54,887 bases of DNA from DATKEG01 sp035544515 (GTDB lineage: Bacteria > Acidobacteriota > Vicinamibacteria > Fen-336), in assembly GCA_035544515.1 (NCBI GenBank), contig DATKEG010000004.1:1-54887 (forward strand), given 5' to 3'. Of this stretch, positions 37,626 through 46,378 are shown piece by piece; position 1 is the stretch's first letter; each line of letters begins with the position of its first letter. Under the pieces are notes generated by a model. The model was not told where the DNA came from. It did not search any database and saw only the letters and a program-made list of their open reading frames with translations. Made by a program: the position numbers and the translations under genes.

Positions 37626-38136
37626 CCGTCCGCCGGCCGCGGGCGCTCCTTCTGGCCGGCCTGTCGCTTCTGGCGGGGCTGTGGGCCGGCGTGCGCCTAG
37701 CGCCCCGGGTGGAGCCGGCCACGGCGGCGGCCGGGCGCGAAGCCACCGCCTGGGCCGCGCCTTCGACCGCCTTCGGACCCGACTTCAGCGCCATCGCGCG
37801 CCGCGCGACCCCGGCCGTGGTCAACATCTCGGCCCTGCAGGTCTTCCGCACGGAGAGGTCGTGACCATGGGGATCATCAGCGCCAAGGGACGGTCCGACG
37901 CCGCCATCAACCCCGGGAACTCCGGCGGCGCCCTGGTCAACGTCCGCGGCGAGCTGATCGGGATCAACACCGCCATCTACTCCGAGACGGGCGGCTACCA
38001 GGGGATCGGCTTCGCGGTGCCGTCCAACCTGGCGCGGGCGGAGGTCGGAGCGCGGCTGCGCCTTACCGTGCTGCGCGAGGGGCGCCGCCGCGTGCTGCGC
38101 ATCCGCGTGGAGGAAGCGGGGCCGGGCGGTGCCTAG
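37622..38136 (+). pseudogene. HtrA/DegP-like serine protease gene with internal deletions and a frame break
   Basis: The first ORF (37622-37864) gives a signal-anchor N terminus and the HtrA start segment RRATPAVVNISALQVFRTE, then stops. The second ORF (from GTG 37861, GTGA overlap, other frame) gives VTMGIISAKGR, INPGNSGGALVNVRGELIGIN with the catalytic Ser, GYQGIGFAVPSNLA, and then jumps to the last strand of a PDZ domain. Missing are the stretch with the catalytic His and Asp, about a dozen residues before the Ser motif, and nearly all of the PDZ domain. It cannot be an active protease. Whether the two pieces are still translated is unknown. It ends 8 nt inside the next gene. Confidence 0.85.
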
Positions 38137-39544
38137 GAAGGAGCTGGGGGAGATCCTCCTGGAGGCCGACCTCATCAACGAGCACCAGCTCTCCGAGGCG
38201 CTGGTGCTGCAGCGCACGTTCGGCGAGCGGCTGGCCAGCGTGCTCGTGCGCCAGCACATCCTCACCGAGAAGTTCGCGGTCACCTACCTGGGCCGTCAGC
38301 TGGGCGTGCCCGGGGTCGACCTCTCGAAGACGGAGATCGACCTCGGCGTGCTGGACCTCGTGCCGCTCGAGCTGTGCGAGCGGCACCTCGTCTTCCCGGT
38401 CCGCGTGGAGGGCACGCGCCTGCAGCTGGCCATGTCCGATCCCATGGACCGGACGCTCGTCTCGGAGATCGAGTTCAAGACGGGCACCCGCCTCGCGCCC
38501 CTGATCGCGCTCGAGTCCGCGATCAAGCACGCGGTGGCGGAGGCGCGGCGGGCGCTCAAGGCCGGCCAGCGCACGATCGTGCCCAACGTGCAGAAGCGGC
38601 GCGAGGCGCCCGCGCCCCCCGCGGGCACGCCGCCTCCGCCGGACGCGCCCGCCTCCCCCATCCCCGTGGTCGCGCTCGAGGAGAAGGAGCGCGCCGTCTT
38701 CGAGACGCTGGCCGGCACCCCCCTGCGCGCCCACGGCCAGACCGCGCCCATGTCCGCGCCCCCGCGCGTGCCCGCGGTGGAGGAGGTGCAGACCGTCCTC
38801 GCCGTGGACGACGACGAGGGCGTGCTCCGGCTGATGGAGCGGCTCCTGGAGTCGAAGCGGTACCGGGTCCTCACCGCCCGCGCCGGCCGCGAGGCGCTGG
38901 CCCGCGTGCGCGAGTCGATGCCCGACCTCGTCATCCTGGACGGGATGCTGCCCGAGGTGCACGGCTTCGAGATCTGCCGGCAGCTCAAGACCAGCGAGCG
39001 CTTCCGCCACATTCCGGTGATCCTGGTCTCCGCCGTCCACACCGGCTGGCGCTTCGCCGCCGACGTGAAGGAGAAGTACGGAGCCGACGACTACCTGGAG
39101 AAGCCCTTCGAGCCGGCCGAGCTCCTGCGCCGTGTCGAGAGCTGGCTCAACCGGGTCCCGCCCGCGGCCATCTCCCCGGCCTCCGAGGCGGCCGCGCGCC
39201 AGCACCTGCGGGAAGGCGTGATCGCGCTCAAGCAGGAGCGCCTGGACGATGCGGTGGCCGCCTTCAACAAGGGCCTGGCCGTCGACCAGTTCAACGACCT
39301 GCTCCACTACTACCTGGCCATGGCCTACGAGAAGAAGGACATGGTCTTCCACGCCATCGACCACTACGAGAAGGCGATCCAGATCAATCCCGAGTTCTAC
39401 GACGCCATCACCGCCCTGGCCACGCTGTACCAGAAGCAGGAGTTCTGGCGCAAGGCGGTGGAGATGTGGGAGCTGGCGCTGGCCGCCACCAAGGACGAGG
39501 CGGTCCGCGCCCGCATCAAGGACCACCTGCTGAGCCTGCTCTAG
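38129..39544 (+). CDS. MshEN - receiver - TPR three-domain regulator
   Basis: 471 residues. Residues 1-145 resemble the type II secretion GspE N-terminal (MshEN) domain: ELGEILLEADLINEHQLSEA and GERLASVLVRQHILTE, a pattern that binds cyclic di-GMP in some proteins. A Pro/Ala linker (160-215) leads to a receiver domain (222-342) with acidic DDD at 227-229, phospho-Asp271 in LVILDGML, Ser301 and Lys325. From about 355, TPR-type helices follow (DQFNDLLHYYLAMAYEKK, HYEKAIQINPEFYDAITAL). There is no output DNA-binding domain, so it probably acts by protein contacts. It starts with GTG and converges on the Crp gene with overlapping stop codons (CTAG). Confidence 0.85.
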   Translation: MPRKELGEILLEADLINEHQLSEALVLQRTFGERLASVLVRQHILTEKFAVTYLGRQLGVPGVDLSKTEIDLGVLDLVPLELCERHLVFPVRVEGTRLQLAMSDPMDRTLVSEIEFKTGTRLAPLIALESAIKHAVAEARRALKAGQRTIVPNVQKRREAPAPPAGTPPPPDAPASPIPVVALEEKERAVFETLAGTPLRAHGQTAPMSAPPRVPAVEEVQTVLAVDDDEGVLRLMERLLESKRYRVLTARAGREALARVRESMPDLVILDGMLPEVHGFEICRQLKTSERFRHIPVILVSAVHTGWRFAADVKEKYGADDYLEKPFEPAELLRRVESWLNRVPPAAISPASEAAARQHLREGVIALKQERLDDAVAAFNKGLAVDQFNDLLHYYLAMAYEKKDMVFHAIDHYEKAIQINPEFYDAITALATLYQKQEFWRKAVEMWELALAATKDEAVRARIKDHLLSLL

Positions 39545-40215
39545 TCGAACACCTTCTCGAAGTCGGGCTGGACGACGATCTCGCGGCCTTCGATGTGGAT
39601 CATGCCCTGCCGTTCGAGGTCCTTCAGCATGCGGGTGACCGTCTCGCGGGTGGTGCCGATGCGGTTGGCGATCTCCTGGTGGGTGGCGCGGCGGAAGGCG
39701 ATGCGGCCGTCCTTCAGCCGCCGCCCCTCCTCGCGGGCCATGTCCACGATCACGCGCGCCACGCGGCCGTAGACGTCGAGGAGGGCCAGGGTCGAGATCT
39801 GGTGGTTCGCGCGGCGCAGCCGCGCCGTCAGCACCTTGATCAGGCCGACCGTGATGCTCCGGTTGTCCGTGAGCACGTTCTGGAAGTCGTGGCGGTGCAG
39901 GGAGAGCAGCTCGCTGTCTTCCACCGCGATGGCGGTGGCGGAGCGGGGCTCGTTGTCGAGGAGGGCCATCTCCCCGAAGAAGTCGCCCGCGGCGAGCAGG
40001 GTCAGGATCACCTCGCGGCCGTCGTCGCCGAGGATCGTCACCTTGATCCGACCCTCGAGGATCATGAAGAAGAAATCGCCCTGCTCGTTCTCGAAGAACA
40101 CCACCGAGTCCTTGGGGTAGCGCCGGCGGTTCGCCACCTTGGCCAGGCTGGCGAAGTCGGCCTCGGTCAGCTCCGAGAAGATCGGTACGGAACGGAGCAG
40201 TTCGAGCTCATCCAT
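39541..40215 (-). CDS. Crp/Fnr family transcription regulator
   Basis: 224 residues. The N-terminal cyclic-nucleotide-binding fold shows GDFFFMILEGRIKVTI and LAAGDFFGEMALLDNEPRSATA, which retains the Glu and the Arg-Ser-Ala-Thr of cAMP-binding members. A dimer helix leads to the HTH THQEIANRIGTTRETVTRMLKDL. No Fnr-type cysteine cluster is present, so the ligand is probably a cyclic nucleotide rather than an iron-sulfur cluster. It is separated by 102 bp from the upstream lipoprotein gene and converges with the MshEN-REC-TPR gene, with their stops sharing CTAG. Confidence 0.93.
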   Translation of the reverse strand: MDELELLRSVPIFSELTEADFASLAKVANRRRYPKDSVVFFENEQGDFFFMILEGRIKVTILGDDGREVILTLLAAGDFFGEMALLDNEPRSATAIAVEDSELLSLHRHDFQNVLTDNRSITVGLIKVLTARLRRANHQISTLALLDVYGRVARVIVDMAREEGRRLKDGRIAFRRATHQEIANRIGTTRETVTRMLKDLERQGMIHIEGREIVVQPDFEKVFD

Positions 40216-40235
40216 GCGTCCGCCTCCGGGCCAGG

Positions 40236-40241
40236 ATCGTA
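40236..40241 (-). promoter_or_regulatory. Possible -10 box of the Crp/Fnr gene
   Basis: TACGAT on the minus strand, 20 nt before the ATG, within TGGTACGATCC. No clear -35. No Crp-type palindrome was recognised nearby, so autoregulation is not supported. Confidence 0.33.
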
Positions 40242-40317
40242 CCAGCATTCGCGGACGCCGCCTACCGCGGGCCGCCGCGCGAAAGCCAGGGCGCGGCGCG
40301 GAGAACCGCGACGGGAT

Positions 40318-41624
40318 CTAGGGGCCCACCAGGCGCACGAGGGCGTCGAGGATGTGGGTGGCTTCGGCGCCCGAGACGGGGCGCCAGGCCTCGAAGGCGC
40401 CCGCCGGAGTGAGGTCCATGAGGCCGGCCGCCACCGCCCGCGCCGCCGGGTAGTAGTTCAGGTTCCCGCGCGACATGTCGGTGAGCGCGGGGGCCGGACC
40501 CGCGGGATGGCCCAGGAGGTCCAGCACGCGCTGAACGACGCGGGCGACGTCCCCGCGCCGCACCGTGGCGCCGGGCTGGAACGTATGGTTGGGATAGACC
40601 GTCATGGCGTCGTAGGCGAGGGCCTCGAGGATGTGTTCGCGCGCCCAGGAGCCCGAGATGTCCACGGCCACGGGCGGCGTCCCCGGCGGGACGCGCGCGA
40701 GCGCCGTGACCTTGACCGCCAGCAGCGCCGCCAGGTCGGCGCGCGTGATGGCCGGCGTGCCGGCGATGCGCCGGTATTCCTCCGGCATGCGCAGCAGCTC
40801 GACCTGCTCGCGGACCTCGGCCGACCGCCGCAGCGCCTCCTCGTCCCGCGGGTCCCGAGCCAGGATCCGCCGATAGGTCGCGAGCGCACGGTCCAGGTCC
40901 TGCGCCGCCGCCTGCAGCTCGGCCAGCCGCCCGAGCACCTGGCGGTCCTCGCTCGTGTCCCCCTCCAGCACGGCGATGGCGCCGGCGCGATCGCCCTGTC
41001 CGGACAGGAGGTCCGCCAGCTCGAGGCGCAGCCCGGCCACCTCCGGCGCGTCCGCCAGCGCCGCGCGGTAGATCCGCTCCGCGCCGACGCGGTCGCCGGC
41101 GGCCAGCGCTTCCCGGCCCTGCGCCAGCCGCTGCTCGGTGAGCTGCAGCCGGACCTCGGCCAGCCGGCGGCGGATGGCCGCGTCCTGCGGAGCCGCCGTC
41201 TCCGCGCGCCGGAGCAGCTCGAGCGCCTCCTCGCCGCGTCCGGCGCGCCGCGCGGTGGAGGAGGCCCCGACCAGGGCGGGCACGTAGTCCTCGCGGCGCA
41301 CGAGCACGCCCTCGAACAGCTGCCGTGCCTCGTCCAGACGGCCGCCGCGCAGGCGGGCGTAGGCGAGCGCCGTCTCGGCCGCGACCAGGCCCGGGCGATC
41401 GCGCAGCAGGCGCCGCAGCTCGCGTTCGGCGCGGACGGCGTCCCCGACCCGGACGGCCAGCCACGCCTTCTCCAGCCGCGCGGTCTCCCCCGGCGTCAGC
41501 TCTCCCGGCGCGGACGACGGGAAGACGTACTCCTCCGTGTCCGGCGGCAAGGGCGCGCGCGCCTGCGGGCGGGCGCACCCCGCCGTCAGCGCGGCGAGGA
41601 CGGCGAGCAGCGCACCTGCGCGGG

Positions 41625-41628
<4 letters not shown>
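40318..41628 (-). CDS. TPR-repeat lipoprotein with C-terminal S-layer-homology-like region
   Basis: 436 residues. A signal peptide with lipobox LTAGC is followed by TPR-like helices over about residues 50-285 (AYARLRGGRLDEARQLFEG, DRALATYRRILARDPRDEEA). The C-terminal 150 residues resemble two or three SLH modules (ITRADLAALLAVKV, TVYPNHTFQPGATVRRGDVA, MDLTPAGAFEAWRPVSGAEA). It is probably an outer-membrane-linked or periplasmic scaffold that binds cell-wall polymers. It is coupled to hflX upstream by ATGA overlap. Confidence 0.82.
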
Positions 41629-42899
<1,271 letters not shown>

Positions 42900-42960
42900 G
42901 TGGCGGGCTCTCCTCTCTCCTCCTTGATTGTAGCCGAATCGTTCGCCCGGAACGCGGGCT

Positions 42961-43587
42961 CTACCCCAGCGCCTCGAGCACGTCGGGCCAGCCGATCGGG
43001 CCGGCCCGCGCCAGCCGCGGGACCGCCCCCGTGAGGTCCACGATTGTCGAGGACGCGGACCGGCCGGGTCCGCCGTCCAGCGCGAGGGCGGCCCAGGTCC
43101 CGACCCCGGCCACCGCCTCGGCACACGTCCGCGGGCCGGCCGCGCCCGCGCGGTTGGCGGAGGTGGAGACGAGCGCACCCCCCGCGGCGGCGCACAGCCT
43201 TCGCGGCAACGCGCATCCGGGCACCCGGACGGCGATCGTACCCGTCCCCGCCGTGACCTCCGTCGGGATCCCGGGCTTCGCCTTCACGACGATGGTCAGG
43301 GGGCCCGGCCAGAACCGCGCGGCCAGGCGCTCGGCGGCGTCCGTCCATTCCGACGAGAGCGCGCGCGCCTGCTCGAGGTCCGCGGCCACCAGCGGAAGCG
43401 GCTTCTGGTCGTCCCTGCCCTTGGCCAGCCGTACGCGCGCCGCCCCGCCCCCGTGGTGCGCGAGCGCGCCCAGGGCGTAGAGCGTGTCGGTGGGATAGAT
43501 CACGAGCTCGCCCTTCCGAAGCAGGCCGGCCGCCCGCGCGACCAGGGCGGGATCGGGGTCGTCGGGATCGACGGCGAAGACCGTCAA
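42961..43587 (-). CDS. tsaC: L-threonylcarbamoyladenylate synthase (Sua5/YwlC/TsaC)
   Basis: 208 residues. The N-terminal KGELVIYPTDTLYALGA, KGRDDQKPLPLVA and FWPGPLTIVVKAK are the nucleotide- and substrate-binding signatures, and ALVSTSANRAG follows. It makes threonylcarbamoyl-AMP from threonine, bicarbonate and ATP for tRNA t6A. The TTG start is 2 nt after the stop of the pilT-like gene, so the two are probably coupled. No C-terminal Sua5 domain is present, making it the short TsaC form. Confidence 0.92.
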   Translation of the reverse strand: MTVFAVDPDDPDPALVARAAGLLRKGELVIYPTDTLYALGALAHHGGGAARVRLAKGRDDQKPLPLVAADLEQARALSSEWTDAAERLAARFWPGPLTIVVKAKPGIPTEVTAGTGTIAVRVPGCALPRRLCAAAGGALVSTSANRAGAAGPRTCAEAVAGVGTWAALALDGGPGRSASSTIVDLTGAVPRLARAGPIGWPDVLEALG

Positions 43588-43589
43588 CG

Positions 43590-45074
43590 CTACGCGGGCG
43601 CGGCCGTCTCCGTCGGCGCCCAGGACGTGTCGATGCCGTTCTTCCGGAACTGGCCGAGGAGCCCGGCCTTGTCCACGGCCTTGGCCCAGGCCTCCTGCGG
43701 CGCCACGACCTTGCGCTTGGCGAGGTCGGTGAAGCTCTCGTTCATGAGGCACATGCCCTGCTTCTTGCTCGTCTGCATCACGGAGGGGATCTGGAAGATC
43801 TTGGCCTCCCGGATGAGGTTGGCCACGGGCGGCGTCGTGATGAGCACCTCCATCACGGGAACGCGGCCGCCCCCGATCTTCTTGCAGAGCATCTGGCTGA
43901 TCACGCCCTTGAGGCTCTCGGAGAGCATGACCCGGATCTGGCTCTGCCGGTCGGCCGGGAACTGGTCGATGATGCGGTCCACGGTCGAGGGCGCCGAGGA
44001 GGTGTGGAGGGTGCCGAACACGAGGTGGCCGGTCTCCGCGGTCTCGATGGCGATGGCCACGGTCTCCAGGTCCCGCATCTCCCCCACCAGCACGATGTCG
44101 GGGTCCTCCCGCAACGCCGCACGCAGCGCGTCCTTGAAGCTGTCCGTGTGCTCGCCCACCTGGCGCTGGTTGATCAGGCAGCGCTTGTTCTCGTGCACGA
44201 ACTCGATCGGATCCTCGATGGTGATGATGTGGTCCGTCCGGTTCCGATTGATGTAGTCGATGAGGGCGCACAGCGTGGTGGACTTCCCCGACCCGGTGGG
44301 GCCGGTGACCAGCACCAGGCCCTTGGCCAGATGGCAGAGCTGGAGGATCTCCTTCGACAGACCCATCTCCTCGGCGCTGAGGATCTTCGAGGGGATGACG
44401 CGGAACACCCCGCCCGGGCCCTTGCGGTCCAGGAAGAGGTTGCAGCGGAAGCGGGCCGTCCCCGCCATCTCGTAGGCGAAGTCGGTGTCGTGGCGGCGCT
44501 CGAACTCCTCCCGGTTGCGCTGCGGGGCGATGGGCCACAGGATCCGCTGCGTGTCGGCCGGGCTCAGCGGGGCGCGGCCCGGCAGGGACTTGATCTCGCC
44601 GTCGTGGCGCACGGTCGGTGGCGCGCCCACGCTGAGGTGAAGGTCCGACGCGCCCATCTCCACCATGGTGGTGAGGAGCGCTTCCATCTCGGCCGCCGTC
44701 CCCGCCCCCGGCCGTGCGGCCCGGGCGGGGGAGGGGGCCGTGGGTGGCGGCGCGGGAGCCGCGCCCTTCGCCGGGACACCGTCGAGCACGAAGCCGGCAT
44801 GCGTGACCCCGTCCCGCCGCTCGGCCCAGCCGCGCAACGGCCCGATCCCCGCGATCTCCAGATCCCACTCCACACGTCCCCCGTCGAGCCGCTCGCGCGC
44901 ATGGGCCGGGAACACCGGGGTGAGGAGGTGCTCGATCGTGGCCGGCGTCTGCTCCGCGCCCTGCACCTCGCGCTCGCCGGTGTCGGTCAGGATGATCATG
45001 CGCCGGCCGGGGCTGAGGCGCAGCTCGCGGCCGCCGGCCTTGAGGGTGGACTGCAACAGGCGGTCGATGGACAT
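43590..45074 (-). CDS. PilT-like type IV pilus retraction ATPase with extra N-terminal domain
   Basis: 494 residues against the usual 345-370 for PilT. The C-terminal 370 residues are standard: MVEMGASDLHLSVGAPPTVRHDG, P-loop GPTGSGKSTTLCALI (about residue 256), Asp box IITIEDPIEFVHE, GEMRDLETVAIAIETAETGHLV with the His box TLHTSSAPSTVDRIID, and the retraction-type AIRNLIRE-like motif VANLIREAK. The first 120 residues (MSIDRLLQSTLKAGGRELRL and so on) look like a second, degenerate N-terminal PilT-like domain joined by a Pro-rich linker. It is 1 bp after a 155-aa protein gene and 2 nt before tsaC. Confidence 0.9.
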   Translation of the reverse strand: MSIDRLLQSTLKAGGRELRLSPGRRMIILTDTGEREVQGAEQTPATIEHLLTPVFPAHARERLDGGRVEWDLEIAGIGPLRGWAERRDGVTHAGFVLDGVPAKGAAPAPPPTAPSPARAARPGAGTAAEMEALLTTMVEMGASDLHLSVGAPPTVRHDGEIKSLPGRAPLSPADTQRILWPIAPQRNREEFERRHDTDFAYEMAGTARFRCNLFLDRKGPGGVFRVIPSKILSAEEMGLSKEILQLCHLAKGLVLVTGPTGSGKSTTLCALIDYINRNRTDHIITIEDPIEFVHENKRCLINQRQVGEHTDSFKDALRAALREDPDIVLVGEMRDLETVAIAIETAETGHLVFGTLHTSSAPSTVDRIIDQFPADRQSQIRVMLSESLKGVISQMLCKKIGGGRVPVMEVLITTPPVANLIREAKIFQIPSVMQTSKKQGMCLMNESFTDLAKRKVVAPQEAWAKAVDKAGLLGQFRKNGIDTSWAPTETAAPA

Positions 45075-45075
45075 G

Positions 45076-45543
45076 TCAGGGAACCTTCTTCTCCAGCACG
45101 CGCGTGATGTGGCGCTTGTGCACCAGGTGCTGCCGCTTGCCGGCGTGCAGCGTCAGGAATCGCTCCGGCCGGTTCAGCGCGTCCAGCACGCGCCGCTGGC
45201 CCTCCGGCATGGCGATGCGCAGCTCACCCTCGAACCGCGCCGCGCGACACTCGACCGTCAGGTCGTGAACGGTGCCCTCGCCCGTCACCGGCTCGTCGTC
45301 GGGGCCGGGCGGGGCGAGGCTGATGGCCACGACCTCGCCCTTGCTGAGCAACACGGGCGCGTCCTCGCGGTCGGGCAGGAAGGGGAAGAAGGCCGCGGGG
45401 TCGTTGACCCACTCCTCGGGACGCATCGGTCCGCTGTGCCGGAAGGCCGCCGCGGGCACGAAGACGCGGCCGGCGAACACGCGGCCGTCCGCGCACGTCA
45501 CCTGGGCGACCGTCGCGATGGTCGGAACGCGAAGCTCGCTCAT
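45076..45543 (-). CDS. Unknown 155-aa protein linked to the PilT-like ATPase
   Basis: A soluble, beta-rich protein (VPTIATVAQVTCADGRVFAG, APVLLSKGEVVAISLA, HDLTVECRAARFEGEL) with a C-terminal basic segment (GKRQHLVHKRHITRVLEKKVP). GGGGGAG precedes the ATG. The next gene, pilT-like, starts 1 bp later, so the two are co-translated. The two-strand GRVFAGRVFVP element is reminiscent of PilZ-type folds, but no cyclic di-GMP motif is seen, so I do not assign a family. Confidence 0.7.
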   Translation of the reverse strand: MSELRVPTIATVAQVTCADGRVFAGRVFVPAAAFRHSGPMRPEEWVNDPAAFFPFLPDREDAPVLLSKGEVVAISLAPPGPDDEPVTGEGTVHDLTVECRAARFEGELRIAMPEGQRRVLDALNRPERFLTLHAGKRQHLVHKRHITRVLEKKVP

Positions 45544-45575
45544 GCTCCCCCCATCTTCCCGAAAGTACCGAGGGA

Positions 45576-46319
45576 TTATGCGCTCCCGTCCGTTCCGGGC
45601 GCAACGCGCCGGGCCGACCAGAGAATCTGGCGCGCCAGGCCGCGCAGCAGCGTCGCCTCGCGCGGCGTCAGGCCCGCGCGCGACAGGAGGCCCCGGATCT
45701 CGGCCAGGATGGCCTCGGGGTTGGACGGGTTGAGGTATCCGATCGCGAGCAGGGCCTCGCGCAGGTCGTCGAGCGCCGCCTCGGCCACGCCGGCCGCGGC
45801 GCGCGGCGCCGGCGGATCCCACCGCGCGCCGGCTTCCGCGAGAGCCGCCAGGCGCAGGTCGTAGGCCACGAGCAGCACGGCCTGCGCCAGGTTCAGGGAA
45901 TGCTGCGCCGGTTCGGTCGGTATGTGTACGCGAACGTGGCACAGCGCCAGCTCGTCGTTGCGCAGCCCCTCGGCTTCGGGTCCGAAGACGACGGCGAGAC
46001 GCCCGTCACCGGCACGCCCCGATGCCTCCTCGGCCAGCCGCCGCGCGGTCCAGGCTTCGGCATGCGGGCGGCCGGACGTTCCGGCCACCAGCGTGCAGCC
46101 TTCCACGGCCGCGCGCAGCGTGCCGTAGGGGCGGATGCCGTCGAGGACGTCCCAGGCGCCGTAGGCGAGAGAGCGGGCGGCGCGGTCCTCCGGCCCGGGA
46201 TCGCGACCCACCAGGGCCACCGACCGCATCCCCATGTTCTTCAAGGCTCGGCAGGCCGCGGCCACGTTCGCCGCGCGCGCCGGCCGGACGAGCACCACGT
46301 CCACCCGGTCGAGGCGCAT
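45576..46319 (-). CDS. trmJ: tRNA (cytidine/uridine-2'-O-)-methyltransferase, TrmJ-like (SpoU/TrmH family)
   Basis: 247 residues of the trefoil-knot methyltransferases. It begins LDRVDVVLVRPARAANVAAACRALKNMG (the NxGxxARA-type motif is here AANVAAACRA). VVFGPEAEGLRNDELALC is motif 2 and PTEPAQHSLNLAQAVLLVAYDL is motif 3. The length and C-terminal helical extension fit TrmJ, which methylates position 32 of tRNA. The ATG lies 11 nt after a TATAGA box, so the transcript probably has almost no leader. Confidence 0.88.
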   Translation of the reverse strand: MRLDRVDVVLVRPARAANVAAACRALKNMGMRSVALVGRDPGPEDRAARSLAYGAWDVLDGIRPYGTLRAAVEGCTLVAGTSGRPHAEAWTARRLAEEASGRAGDGRLAVVFGPEAEGLRNDELALCHVRVHIPTEPAQHSLNLAQAVLLVAYDLRLAALAEAGARWDPPAPRAAAGVAEAALDDLREALLAIGYLNPSNPEAILAEIRGLLSRAGLTPREATLLRGLARQILWSARRVAPGTDGSA

Positions 46320-46330
46320 GCGCCGGGCAG

Positions 46331-46338
46331 TCTATAAT
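46331..46338. promoter_or_regulatory. Bidirectional -10 region between trmJ and the transglutaminase gene
   Basis: TCTATAAT reads TATAAT on the plus strand (46333-46338) and TATAGA on the minus strand (46336-46331). The minus box is 11 nt from the trmJ ATG. The plus box ends 7 nt before a GTG and 36 nt before the TTG of the next gene. No clear -35 on either strand. Confidence 0.45.
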
Positions 46339-46345
46339 GGGGGCC

Positions 46346-46378
46346 GTGCCTGCGCCGCGCGCCCGGAACAGACGTTGA
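46346..46378 (+). CDS. Possible 10-codon leader ORF
   Basis: GTG at the expected transcription start downstream of TATAAT opens a 10-residue Arg-rich peptide (MPAPRARNRR). Its TGA overlaps the TTG start of the transglutaminase-like gene (TTGA). It could be a leaderless coupling ORF. Chance is also possible given its length. Confidence 0.25.
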   Translation: MPAPRARNRR

